In this document: positions 22,901-32,335 of the stretch, one piece after another
How the letters are laid out: every line of letters begins with the position of its first letter
Position numbering within the stretch: position 1 is the first letter of the stretch
Assembly: GCF_963576615.1 (NCBI RefSeq)
Contig: NC_088708.1
Location: 6,820,001 to 6,884,000, forward strand
Direction: 5' to 3'
Source: Watersipora subatra
Lineage: Eukaryota; Bryozoa; Gymnolaemata; Cheilostomatida; Watersiporidae
Length of the DNA: 64,000 bases
The notes under the pieces: model-generated
Databases searched by the model: none
The model's input: only the letters and a program-made list of their open reading frames with translations
Told to the model about the DNA's origin: nothing
Made by a program: the position numbers and the translations under genes

Positions 22901-25900
22901 GTAAGATCTTGAGAAGATGGTTTGGTCATACCAACAATTTCAGGCTGAACTAATAGAGCTGTAATAATGGTGTAACGTGGCTCTTAACTCTTATCCACAA
23001 ATGACACAAAATAAACGCAATATTAGTAGCAGTATTACAAGTTGGGGTTGAAAATTATTTTCCATAATTTGGACTAAATACCATCCTTATCAACATTTTA
23101 AAGTCGCAAAGATAGAAAAAAATCACATTTTCAAGCCATCAACCCAAAACAGTTACGATGCTATATAGCTACATTAAGGTTGCCCAGTTTTTGTCCTGAA
23201 ATATCTAAAACCTGTCTAATCAGTCTTTATTCACGAAAGGAGTGAATGCATTAATTAGGTTTTCAATATTGACTTTCAAGAACATCATATACGTAGGTTC
23301 TGCGGTGTGTAGATTTGAAATTATCTAAATTCAGTTGTAGAGTGGGTAATAAAAATACTTGACATATCTTACTCTATTTTATACTACTGTAGATTTTATG
23401 TAAATTACATTGATTTACATGTTTTTTTTTAATTTTCTCTCTTACTCACAAACCTTTAATCTTTCAAGAAGTTTCAGACATCGCGTGTTGGAATCACTTT
23501 GTATGTTGAGACAAATATTAGCTCAAATCTTACATCGCATGTTGAAAATTTGTATGTAGAGATATTCTTACAGTAAACCTTAATAAAATTTTTCTGAAAC
23601 CGCTGTCTATTTGCTTTCATCTACTTTGGAAACTAACCTACAGTATGTTTATTGAACTTCATAGCGCATGTTATTGTCTGACAATTCGATTGCCCGGTAG
23701 AAAACATATGAACCACAAGTCTGTCTAAAATGAATGTAAAACCAGTTCATTAGAAAAGTGTACATGTATAACTTGTTAAGTGTCTGTAGCTGTAAAGTCT
23801 CACATGTGCTGGTTACAGGCTAGCCTGTCTTGACAAACTGTTGTTTTTGCGGAGTTGTTCTCCCGTCGAGCGGGCGAGCAACACAACAGCTTGTCACAAA
23901 AAGTACTGCACCTGATGCATCAGCTGCACTTATAGGGAGTTGTTCTCTTCCGTTTATGCGGTTTGGTTGTGATGTTATGTTGGTCGCTCCATTGGTAATC
24001 ATAAAGGATTTCGCGCAAAGATTTATGTAGAAAAAAATAAGACTACAACGTTTAACCAAAGACCGATCCCTGTTGTAAACGTTAGTAGAATTTAAGAATA
24101 AAATAAATTAAAAATAAAACCTATAAGAACAAATAAAACTGACTGATACAAACATAGAAATAAAACTGACTGAGCGCACAAATAACGACATGTTTAGTCG
24201 CTGTTGTTGCCTAAGTTCTCAAGTTCTACTAAAGTTTACCGCAGAGACTGATCGCTGGTTAAACGTTGTAAACTTATTTTTTCTAAATAAATTTTTGAGC
24301 GAAATTCGTTACGATTACCAATGGAGCAACCGACATAACATCGCAACCAAGCCACATAGACAGAAGAGAACAACTTCCTATAAGTGCAGCTGATGCATCA
24401 GGTGCAGTACGTCTTGTGACAAGCTGTTGTGTTGCTCGCCCGCTCGACGGGGGTACAACTCCGCAAAAACAACAGTTTGTCAAGACAGGCTAGTTACAGG
24501 TTCGCTCAACCAGTGTGAATTTCCCAAACAACCTTAGATATTTCTAAAGAGAATGAAACCTTTGAAAAGTGCCGATGCATGAAAAACAGAAACCATCTGG
24601 CTAATGACAGCTAGACGAGATATTTTTGACTTACCGCGTGTAAGGTGCTAGCAGGATGTCTGCCTGCTGCTATTACATTTCAGAGGCACCCTCGGTCATA
24701 AAAGGGCAACAATCGTAATAAACAATCACAATCGTCTCATAATCTTTGGATGAGATGTTTTGATTAGTCAAAAGCTTTTCAATCAGCATTCAAATAAGAA
24801 GCTGAGAAATAAAAATTAGCTGCTCATTGATTGGTTTTTTATAATTTCGTGAAGTCTGAACACGAATCACAGTAATCAAGATGCTATAGTCATTGAAAAT
24901 CCCATGAATTCATAAAACTTCCTTTGTAAATGCTTATCTATCAGATCTTGTTGGTTAGCATTTTAAGTTTTGGCAGCTGTCATGATCGTAAATTAATTGC
25001 GGCATTTAGTGTATTCAAATAAGGCTCAAAGTTGTCTTCTCATGACATGTATTTTACCGTTGTGTTCACAGATATTCATTGACTTTTCATTTAAATTATA
25101 AGCATCGCGGTCAGTTTTTACAAGTCTTCATCATTTTCCTTGTTTCCTCTCGTGATCACGGACTGTCACGAATGAATTGGACCTCCTGTAGCAAAACTGG
25201 CTAGTTTCTTCGGTAGTTGGTTTGTTGCTATAAAAACAATTTCATGACGCTGATGTTTAGTTTCTTAGTTTGACATAGCCTTCATAAGTTAACAGTTTGC
25301 CTTTATTTACAGCGTAATACACATCGTTCTCACGTGTTTCTTCCAAGCGTTGATCATGAGGGACATGGAGAAGCTGGCAGGTGCGGCTAGGGTTGCCATC
25401 ATATACATGGGTTCTGGTATTGGTGGAAACCTTGCCAGTGCCATATTTCTCCCGTACCATGTCGAGGTGAGTCAAGCCTCTGCTGCAGGTCTATTTACTG
25501 CAACCTTAATTCTTGGTCCATTGAAATTGGATTCACGCAACAAAAAGTTTAAAAAAATACCAACCTAAAAATCTCTACACAAACCGTTTCCTTGAAAGTA
25601 ACAGTGCAGATTACTTTAATGCCCTGTTACATTTTAGCAATGAATTTTGTATGCTTGCCTCACCCATGCCCAAGATGATAGTCGTAGTTTTTTGTGTTGC
25701 TACTGGTGTGCTGTATCCTGTGCTGCTACTGGTGTGCTGTATCCTGTGCTGCTACTGGTGTGCTGTATCCGGTGCTGCTACTGGTGTGCTGTATCCTGTG
25801 CTGCTACTGGTGTGCTGTATCCTGTGCTGCTACTGGTGTGCTGTATCCTGTGCTGCTACTGGTGTGCTGTATCCTGTGTTGCTACTGGTGTGCTGTATCC

Positions 25901-26601
25901 TGTGCTGCTACTGGTGTGCTGTATCCTGTGCTGCTACTTGTGTGCTGTATCCTGTGTTGCTATTGGTGTGCTGTATCCTGTGCTGCTATTGGTGTGCTGT
26001 ATCCTGTGTTGCTACTGGTGTGCTGTATCATGTGTTGCTACTGGTGTGCTGTATCCTGTGCTGCTACTGGTGTGCTGTATCCTGTGTTGCTACTGGTGTG
26101 CTGTATCCTGTGTTGCTACTGGTGCGCTGTATCCTGTGTTGCTACTGGTGTGCTGTATCCTGTGTTGCTACCGGTGTGCTGTATCCTGTGTTGCTACCGG
26201 TGTGCTGTCAGTTGATTGGTAAGATGTGATTGTAATACAGCATGTTATTCATAGGTTTTTATTAACAAACCATAAAAATACTAACAATAAAATTAATTAT
26301 ATGTTATTAATTAGATATTTAAAGTAAAACTAAATAAAACTAATATATTTTAAATATGGTTGATAGTTGTCATCTACTTTCAAAATTTTCCCTATCAAAG
26401 CTCACGACTTAGAGTTTTGCTTATAAAGTATTTCCTGCATCCTCATTCGTCACTGCCAGAGCTCTTATGTCTATCTTCACTGCTTCCTTGAACCATCTTT
26501 GAGGCTTACTCCTTGTTTCTTGGCAAAGCCATTCTTTACCTTTATTCTCCTCTATACTCCTTATCTCTCCTCAAGATGAGTCTGTACCTACTCAACCTTT
26601 T

Positions 26602-26636
<35 letters not shown>

Positions 26637-29600
26637 GCTCAGCACCTGCTCTCCTTCTGATGTATTCATTCCTTATCATAGCTATCTTTGTCACTCCCTT
26701 TTCCAATTCCAGCATTTTCAAATCTGCCCCATGCAACTTTGTTTCCTGTCTTCTGGTCAAGGCTTCTGTTTTTTTGCTATACAAAATTTCTGGTCATATC
26801 GTTGTATTGCGCAACCTTTCTTTCAATCTAGCCGATACACTCGTATCACAGATGTGGCTGACATAGCTGATCTTGTCTGAACCCTCTTACGTTCACTGTC
26901 CATGGTTTTGCACAGAAGCTCTTTGTTACATAAATTCTTTCACTTTTAGCAATAGCCCTCCACATCCATATTAAAATTTTATTAAACTCTTGTAATCATC
27001 CCAACACTTCTACCATTCTGGCTACCACAATTTTTTGTTTTTCCAGCATGTCTTTCTACTTCTTTTGGCTTGTGTCAGCTTTTTCCATACTCATCCCACT
27101 TTCTCAATTTGTCTGTCAGCTTATCCATCAAAATTGTAAACAGAAAGACACTGAGCCCTGAACCCTGATGTGAACCCGTTTTTGTTTCAGCACCGCAGTC
27201 ACACTTATTTTGTTTATGTCCTGATCTGTTCTCAACATAATCCTCATATACTCACTACGTTATCTGGATGTGCCACATTTCTTTTGGGACCTGTTCATTT
27301 GCTTTTTCTAGATCTATGATAACACAATTCAATTCACTCCGTCCTTTTTTATACATCCTCTCAGTACTCTGCAGGTAAAATGGTATCCATTGTGCTTCTT
27401 TTAGGCATACACCTATACCGCTGCTCACACACCTTCACAACTGTTCTCATCCTACCCATTGTACTCTCCCAGAAATTCATGTTGTCATGTTAGATTTATC
27501 TCCTCTCACTTCTAATGGAATTCTGTATCACCCTTGTTCTTGTATGTGGGCACAAACACATCCTCCATTTATCAGACATCTATACTCCTACTAGAGTATA
27601 TTTGAACAACCTTAACAGACTTTAACCCAATTTATCCAAGACACTTTGTCTGTTAGTTTGTCTGGTCCAACTGTCTTTCCCTTTTATTCTCCTCAACGCT
27701 TGCAAAATACTTCTTCCTCACTGATTGTTTGCACCTCACGCACTATCTTCACACTTTCTGGTCTCCTTGACCTCTCCTGACCTCTTCAACCTGCAGTATA
27801 TGTATCCTTACTCTTTCCTTCCGCTTGACCAGCCTATATGGATCCATGTTACCTTCTCTGATCTGTATCTTGACCAGCCTATATGGATCCTTGTTACCTT
27901 CTCTGAGTTACCTTCTCTGATCTCTATCTCGATATAGTTTATCACATGCTACTCTCTCTGCCCTTGGTACTGTTCTTTTAGCCTTAGTTTTCTTATTGAC
28001 CCCATCCTGCTTAATGTCCTAGGTCTTCTTGTCATCTTTCTTTTTTATGTTCTTCTGTGCGTTTGTATTCCACAGCCTAATCTCCTTTCCGTTTGTCTTC
28101 CTATTCCATGGCATTTCCAAAATGTTCATACACTTTTCTGTGTGTTATTATGTGCATATATCTATGTTTAAAGGTGCATATGTATACATGTATATGTCCA
28201 TAGGCATATATATATATTATAAACGAATAAAAATGTATAACATAAAATATATGTTTTTCATAATAATTGTCTATTTACGAATGATATTTTCAAAAGCATT
28301 CTCCTTTACAAAGGCCCACATCACTGTCTTTGCACCATTTACTTATTCGTGTAACATAGAGCTCCCACAAAGATGTACTTCCTGTATTGACAGGCTCAAA
28401 AAACTTTTCAAAATACTTTACTGGTTAAGCATCTATTGGAGTAAATACTGGGCCTGTCATTGCTATAAACTGCTGATTTGTAGGAGATTTATCTCTGTTC
28501 ATGTTGGTTATATTCTTCCAGGCACTGGCCTCACTCCTACTCACATCCTCATCATTGCTGCTACCAGCCTTTTCATCACTGTCACTTCCAGATGTAAAGT
28601 CATTCCAATCACAATCCGAACCTGATTCACTGTCATCTCTTGCTACTAAATCTAAAAAGTCACTGTCAGCTCTGAATCTCTTAGTAATTTCGGTACTAGT
28701 ACTTACTTTATTAGAATAATCTCGGGAGGTTCTTTTAGAAGTCGCCATGACGGTAAACTAAATTCAAACCCTCGAAAAATTCGGTAAATAAAAGCTAAAA
28801 CCGAATCTAGAAAAATAAAAGTTGATAAATTATTTAGAATAATTTTCTAATTTTTTTCGAAAGTTTATTCATTCATCACTGCTAAAAACGATCGTTTTTT
28901 TGTCAACCTTAAAGTCAATTTTTGAGGCTAACCGAAACTACTATATTGTAGCTTGCTATTGGTAAAACAATTAAACAAAAAACGGCATTTAGCTAACCAG
29001 AAACGGCAATAATAAAATACGTTACCGAAATGACAAAAACGTCGCACTGCCCATTAGCAGCCGTATCGCAAAGCGACAAAAACGTCGCTCTGCCCGCGAA
29101 AGGGTTAAACATCCTTCTCACCTCATTCTCATAGTTGAGTAGAAAAGACAGGCTCTTGTCTTTCGTCATTTACTTTCTCTCAACTCAAAGTAAAAAGGTA
29201 ATGGGATAATGCAAATCATATGCTTGTCCCATTTGGTAGACTGCTTATGCATGCTAGATGATAGTGGCGTACTCGTCTCTACACCTCTCTGTCTGCCTCC
29301 TAGACCCTTCAGTCATCCATCACTCACCCGCTTTAGCTTATAATCCTCTTATTTGGTTGGTAGGTCGGTCCAGCCGGTTGTCAGTTTGGAATCCTTGCTA
29401 CTTTGTGGGTAGAAGTGATACAATCATGGCAGTTGATTGCCTCCCCTGGCAAAGCTCTGGCTAAAGTAGGAGCATTCACTCTTGCTTTATTTCTTTTGGG
29501 TGAGTAAACTTGCGTAATCTTTGACTTTCTCCGTTATCATTGGTTTTACTTTGGGTGGGAGCACTCGAGGCTCTTGCTAAAATTCCTGGGAAGACCTTTT

Positions 29601-30383
29601 TGAAAGATTGAAAAGCTTAAAAGCAGGGGCTTGTCAATAAATGGTCGCAGCGATCAAGGTATTACCCCTTTCATCTGTAAAATTTCAAACTTTTAGCCAA
29701 GGGTTATAGTAACTTTGCCGTTTTATCACATCCTGCTGCGCCACTAGTCAACTCACCGACTTTGATACAGTATCTATTATATCTATGTTCCATTTAATGG
29801 TGCTACCCAGTTGGCACCTTGGCACTTGGCACCACCTGTTGGCACATTTAAACTATCTGTTTCTATAACTGAGTTGTTAACTATTAGCCCAAACTAGCAC
29901 TGACATCAATCTGAGTCTTGTATTTTAACATAAATTTTATATGCTGCCAGGCAGCACCTTTTATCTCCCTGAATTTTTTAGAAATATTTTCCAAGCAGTG
30001 AGTTAATTATGCACATCAAACAAAGCAATCTTTTTTGTCGTATTTCTGTCTAAAAACTAACTTTTTTTGTTGAAGGGTTGCTGCCATGGATTGACAATTA
30101 TGCTCACCTCTTTGGTTTTATCTTCGGACTCCTTCTGTCCTTCGCTCTTCTTCCCTACATAACCTTTGGATCGAAGGATCGCAAGCGAAAGCTCATCATC
30201 AAAATTCTTTCAATAATTTTAGTGATCTTGTTATATATCATACTTTTCATCATATTCTACATCAAGCCTGTCACGGATTGCGAGTCATGCCGCTACCTCA
30301 ACTGTATCCCCTTTAAGCAAGACTTCTGTAAAAACATGGGAGTAGAAATCGAAGCGACCGAAACGAATTTTGAGTGGCAGTAG
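13826..30383 (+). CDS. RHBDF1: Inactive rhomboid protein (iRhom), complete 14-exon gene
   Basis: iRhoms are seven-helix, catalytically dead rhomboids of the ER and Golgi. In animals they control trafficking of ADAM17/TACE and EGF-family ligands. Coding exons: 13826-13929, 14067-14269, 16522-16694, 16952-17229, 17440-17576, 17879-17999, 18978-19164, 19326-19487, 19846-19965, 20207-20383, 20932-21032, 25313-25466, 29364-29499, 30076-30383. All junctions are GT-AG, all phases match, and the total is 2361 nt (786 residues plus stop), slightly below the roughly 855 of vertebrate iRhoms. Order: disordered cytoplasmic N-terminus (1-338), TM1 (about 340-365), Cys-rich iRhom homology loop (about 366-570), TM2-TM7. 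The serine-protease GxSG motif is GPAG (641-644), the iRhom hallmark. His695 in helix 6 remains. Assignment to RHBDF1 rather than RHBDF2 is arbitrary because that split is a vertebrate one. The first exon is the least certain. Confidence 0.93.
14067..14269 (+). CDS. RHBDF1: iRhom coding exon 2
   Basis: Acceptor GCATTGCAG, donor AGAG/GTAAAA, phase 2 in and phase 1 out. Cytoplasmic N-terminus with basic segments ([22 protein letters not shown]). Confidence 0.7.
14270..15215. other. iRhom intron 2, proximal part: nothing notable
   Basis: AT-rich, no coding block. A short direct repeat of GTGTAGCATTGGTG occurs near 14900-14935. Confidence 0.4.
15216..15550 (-). repeat. Probable solo LTR
   Basis: Read on the minus strand the block begins TGTTGCGCAACC, has a TATA-like GTATATAAAGACGG, then AATAAAGGCAACG about 55 nt further on, and ends GGGGTGTCACCACA (TG...CA). 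This promoter/polyadenylation/terminus order is that of an LTR. No partner LTR, internal region or target duplication was found, and the outer limits are estimates. Confidence 0.4.
15551..16521. other. iRhom intron 2, distal part: no gene seen
   Basis: Holds only overlapping short open frames on both strands (15989-16318 and 16107-16304), which mirror each other and show no domain. Confidence 0.35.
16522..16694 (+). CDS. RHBDF1: iRhom coding exon 3
   Basis: Acceptor CTACATGTAG, donor GCTTTA/GTAAGA, phase 1 in and 0 out. Encodes [20 protein letters not shown], resembling the Ser/Arg-rich phosphorylated blocks of iRhom N-termini. Confidence 0.8.
16952..17229 (+). CDS. RHBDF1: iRhom coding exon 4
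   Basis: Phase 0 in, 2 out (ACTGT/GTAAGA). Contains [20 protein letters not shown] and an acidic [12 protein letters not shown]. The SLPPPSF and EVFF blocks are conserved in iRhom cytoplasmic domains. Confidence 0.88.
17440..17576 (+). CDS. RHBDF1: iRhom coding exon 5
   Basis: Acceptor TGTCGACAG, donor CTCG/GTAAGT, phase 2 in and 1 out. Cytoplasmic segment with [20 protein letters not shown]. Confidence 0.85.
17879..17999 (+). CDS. RHBDF1: iRhom coding exon 6
   Basis: Acceptor TTCTGTAG, donor CATAG/GTGTGT, phase 1 in and 2 out. Encodes [20 protein letters not shown] up to the conserved His-Arg before TM1. Confidence 0.92.
18150..18530 (+). repeat. Dispersed SINE-like repeat in iRhom intron 6
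   Basis: Head with GGCGTTGCACGGGTATTAAA, AACAGCTTATAAAC, a middle part, a tRNA-like segment (about 18372-18435: TAGCTTAATAGG, then GATCAAATCTTCTGCGA), GCTATAGCTGGACAGACA, and a TTTATATATAG tail. Collinear with the copy at 46715-47115. Confidence 0.75.
18978..19164 (+). CDS. RHBDF1: iRhom coding exon 7 (TM1)
   Basis: Acceptor TATTATCCAG, phase 2 in and 0 out. Encodes [20 protein letters not shown], the first membrane helix, then [11 protein letters not shown] and NFWIGPRQ, which open the iRhom homology loop. Donor CAG/GTTCGG is weak but the phase fits. Confidence 0.95.
19326..19487 (+). CDS. RHBDF1: iRhom coding exon 8
   Basis: Phase 0 both sides. Encodes [17 protein letters not shown], the strongest iRhom signature in the gene, and four more Cys residues of the luminal loop (CCIY, GCYQ, SDC). 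Confidence 0.96.
19846..19965 (+). CDS. RHBDF1: iRhom coding exon 9
   Basis: Phase 0 both sides; acceptor TCCTTATAG, donor GGCCT/GTAGGT. Encodes [11 protein letters not shown] and [10 protein letters not shown], conserved luminal-loop motifs. Confidence 0.95.
20207..20383 (+). CDS. RHBDF1: iRhom coding exon 10
   Basis: Phase 0 both sides; strong acceptor CTCCTTGTCAG and donor CAG/GTAAGT. Encodes a dense Cys block ([37 protein letters not shown]). Confidence 0.96.
20932..21032 (+). CDS. RHBDF1: iRhom coding exon 11
   Basis: Acceptor GCTCTTTGCAG, donor GCTGG/GTAAGT, phase 0 in and 2 out. Encodes [15 protein letters not shown], the entry to TM2 with the conserved HAG. Confidence 0.95.
21062..21345. 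repeat. Cluster of three hairpins beside iRhom exon 11
   Basis: Hairpin 1: a perfect 14-bp stem, 21062-21075 with 21081-21094. Hairpin 2: a perfect 12-bp outer stem, 21110-21121 with 21145-21156, extended inward with two mismatches. Hairpin 3: a 28-bp stem with one mismatch, 21233-21260 with 21279-21306. Its left arm recurs exactly as a direct copy at 21318-21345. Confidence 0.85.
21346..22780. other. iRhom intron 11: no gene seen
   Basis: No splice-bounded coding block or repeat array was recognised; AT-rich. Confidence 0.4.
22787..22886. repeat. 40-bp tandem repeat built of 20-bp halves
   Basis: Two related 20-mers (GCTGCCATATTTGCGTGGTT and GCTGCCATACTTGGGTAGCT) alternate, giving about 2.5 copies of a 40-bp unit. 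Confidence 0.85.
23820..24493. mobile_element. Foldback element with about 200-bp arms and 7-bp target duplication
   Basis: Left arm (about 23820-24025) and right arm (about 24297-24493) are reverse complements starting CTAGCCTGTCTTGACAAACT. TTACAGG flanks both ends (23813-23819 and 24494-24500). The mirrored open frames of about 66-79 residues come from the two arms and are not genes. It lies in iRhom intron 11. Superfamily unknown. Confidence 0.85.
24501..25312. other. Distal iRhom intron 11
   Basis: No recognisable repeat or coding block before the acceptor at 25311-25312. Confidence 0.4.
25313..25466 (+). CDS. RHBDF1: iRhom coding exon 12 (TM2-TM3)
   Basis: Acceptor CTTTATTTACAG, phase 2 in and 0 out. 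Joins HAG to [20 protein letters not shown], completing TM2, then [20 protein letters not shown] (TM3). Donor GAG/GTGAGT is strong. Confidence 0.96.
25694..26212. repeat. 26-bp minisatellite, about 20 copies
   Basis: The unit includes CTACTGGTGTGCTGTATCCT plus TGTGCTG/TGTTGC. Because 26 is not a multiple of three and the unit has no plus-strand stop, all three plus frames stay open for 173-192 codons of Cys/Val/Leu/Tyr repeats. These are by-products, not genes. It lies in iRhom intron 12. Confidence 0.95.
26400..28110 (-). pseudogene. Degenerate LINE, antisense in iRhom intron 12
   Basis: On the minus strand, fragments in different frames follow reverse-transcriptase order: [18 protein letters not shown] (near 27300), then [20 protein letters not shown] (near 27150). 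The C-terminal block at 26784-26542 reads [20 protein letters not shown] and [12 protein letters not shown], then [12 protein letters not shown]. These match the polymerase and C-terminal parts of a non-LTR element. Stops and frameshifts are many. A (GA)n microsatellite replaces part of the C-terminal region. Confidence 0.75.
26604..26633. repeat. (CT)n microsatellite
   Basis: About 15 CT dinucleotides inside the LINE C-terminal region. On the LINE strand this reads (GA)n and encodes an Arg-Glu run. Confidence 0.95.
28270..29104 (-). mobile_element. 5' part of a piggyBac-like transposon, antisense in iRhom intron 12
   Basis: The terminus on the plus strand is GGGCAGAGCGACG-type sequence read in reverse: GCGAAAGGG abuts TTAA at 29105-29108, the piggyBac target. 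Two subterminal copies containing CAAAAACGTCGC lie near 29030 and 29080. The transposase start and a stop-interrupted continuation follow on the minus strand. The element is cut off near 28270, and its right end was not found. Confidence 0.65.
28280..28748 (-). pseudogene. piggyBac-like transposase N-terminal fragment, broken
   Basis: ATG at 28748 opens a 107-codon acidic frame (Ser/Asp-rich, near residues 30-65) ending in GPVFTPIDA and a TAA near 28425. In the same frame beyond the stop comes [15 protein letters not shown], then LWELYV, the conserved start of the piggyBac DDD transposase domain. The catalytic Asp region is absent. Both the stop and the truncation make it nonfunctional. Confidence 0.65.
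29364..29499 (+). CDS. RHBDF1: iRhom coding exon 13 (TM4-TM5)
   Basis: Acceptor TTGGTTGGTAG, donor TTGG/GTGAGT, phase 0 in and 1 out. Begins [24 protein letters not shown] replaces the catalytic GxSG of active rhomboids. Confidence 0.97.
30076..30383 (+). CDS. RHBDF1: iRhom coding exon 14 (TM6-TM7, stop)
   Basis: Acceptor TTTTTGTTGAAG, phase 1 in. Encodes [20 protein letters not shown] (TM6), a Lys/Arg-rich turn, a long TM7 ([20 protein letters not shown]), then a Cys-rich tail ([12 protein letters not shown]) typical of iRhom C-termini. TAG at 30381-30383 lies inside the first unit of a 31-bp repeat. Confidence 0.97.
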
Positions 30384-30470
30384 TTGAACCAATCGAATAT
30401 GCTATATTCAGTAGTTGAACCAATCAGACAGGCCATATCCAGTAGTTGAACCAATCAAATTGGCCATATC
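30378..30470. repeat. 31-bp tandem repeat, 3 copies, spanning the iRhom stop codon
   Basis: Each unit begins CAGTAGTTGAACCAATC. The first unit supplies the last sense codon (CAG) and the TAG stop of iRhom; the other two are in the 3' UTR. Confidence 0.92.
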
Positions 30471-32335
30471 CTGTGCTCATCATTCACCTTGAATATTAGC
30501 CCTACCCTCTTGCGCAATCATGAACGCTGATCTTTTATAAGTTGTGTGAGTTGTGTATATAGGTAATTTTTTTCTATATAAATTATTTCTTTGGCTAGGA
30601 ATTCACCTCTTAAACCATTCCTTCCTAACCTTTTATCACTGGCGGCTGAGACTTTGCATTATCAATTTATGGAGATTCTTATTCGAGATCCTTTCCGTGT
30701 TTTCCTGACATAGCAAACAATAGAATAAGGCTGGGACTGAAACACAATGTTCTCTTGGTTTGCAAGTGTCTCAGCAACATCGTAAATATCTTTTTGACAT
30801 AGTCTTGAAAGGCTTTGATGATAAAACAGATTGACACGCATACTGTCATACAGTGGTAGTAGACACCTGTATCAGGTGTCATCATCTTCATACATGACAA
30901 TGATTAAAACTTTAGTAACTCTCATATAGCTGATACTGGTACCTCGCCATTCCGCTTGTTAAAAGCAAAAAACACTAAGAAAATAGTATGAAGAGGAAGG
31001 ATGTTTCATGCACATGTACGTGAAGCACGTACAATAGCATATCAAAGTGTACTGTTTGCTTGTATAGCCTCAAGGAAGGGAGATTCAGGTTTATTAATAT
31101 TTTCCATAAAACCAAACTGCTCACTGACAGGAGTTCCCATTGATATTCTTAAAGTTGATATAGAAAACCTGTAAAATTCAACATGTTTGTTGGCAAGATC
31201 ATATAGAGCATGTAAGTAATTAATCCTATGCTAAAAAGATTTCTGCTTTACCATGAATTTATTACATTTGTGCTAGGTATGTGACAAGGTGCTGAATGGT
31301 TGATGCATTTAGTGTCACAAGATTAATTTACACTTGACTTAGTTGTGTTAGAAGCATCCAGCCAGAATCATTTCAGCGCAATAGGTGATTTCATATACCG
31401 TAAGGTAACAATATTCTCAAAATTACTGCCTTAATGTTGAACTGGGCCGGTTATTAAGAAAACCTTTACAGTATTATGTTGATGGAAAACAATGTTGGAC
31501 GATAAATAGCTGGTGTTTCAAAGAGACGAGATGTCAGATAACTCCCCCTACCTCGACAAGGACGGTAACAGTTGTTAAAGAGTTAAGGATTCATGATGGG
31601 ACAAACAGAAGATCAATTACATGGATTTGATTAGTATTTTCTATTTAATTCCTTACGTAACGCTTTCCTGCAGTGGTAACCGTTCAGAAAACGGGGAAAA
31701 TTGACAACTATGGATGAAAGAAAATAGTCTTTAGTTACTGGTGGATGTTATTGAATGCATCAGACATCAGTTAATATATGTGTAACTTGCATAATGTAAA
31801 CGAAATGGTGCTTGCTAGCCAAAGACAATGCAGACTTCTATTAGCGGAGATCCCTCTCCACGACTTGCTACGAATAAGGAAGACGTTCCTGCGATTACCT
31901 GGTATCTCAGTAAACCTAGCGAGAGCCTTTGTAGTTGGGCTCTGAAATGGGTATGCATGCAGCATACAACTGTGGTGCGATGGATATGACATCATATGTA
32001 CGTATATTAATATGCTGCATCTTCCTCATCAATCAATACTAATTATACAATGCCAATTAGACAGAATGTGAGTAGAAAATGCTATCAAGATACTCGGTGA
32101 CTTTACTAGTGTGAGTGGTGGTGGAGTTACCACGGCAGGTTGCACATGATGTTTGTAAAGTTTAGTTACTATCGGTAAGTATGTCTGTAACTGAGTAGAG
32201 GTGCTCTGCTACTGCATCTAGTTGCTGTTAAAAACTCTTTAGTGCAGTATACAAAATCTGAGATATCTTAAACTGTATTACACCTTACAACTACGGAGTA
32301 TACGGAATTTTATGCAGTTTTATATTTGTTGATAC
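30471..32335. other. Region between iRhom and the cyclase, no confident gene
   Basis: It should hold the iRhom 3' UTR and the cyclase promoter or upstream exons. One coding-like plus-strand block at about 31832-31948 (TSISGDPSPRLATNKEDVPA..., ending at TGG/GTATGC) lacks a pyrimidine tract and a domain. No ligand-binding domain exon was identified. Confidence 0.35.

Noticed and set aside
23820..24483. Mirrored 66-79-codon frames
   Set aside because: They are the two arms of one foldback element.
25647..26229. Three overlapping Cys/Val/Leu repeat frames
   Set aside because: All three follow from one 26-bp tandem repeat without stops inside an iRhom intron.
28029..28625. Hydrophobic 198-codon plus frame
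   Set aside because: It is antisense to the piggyBac-like transposase fragment and has no splice or domain support.
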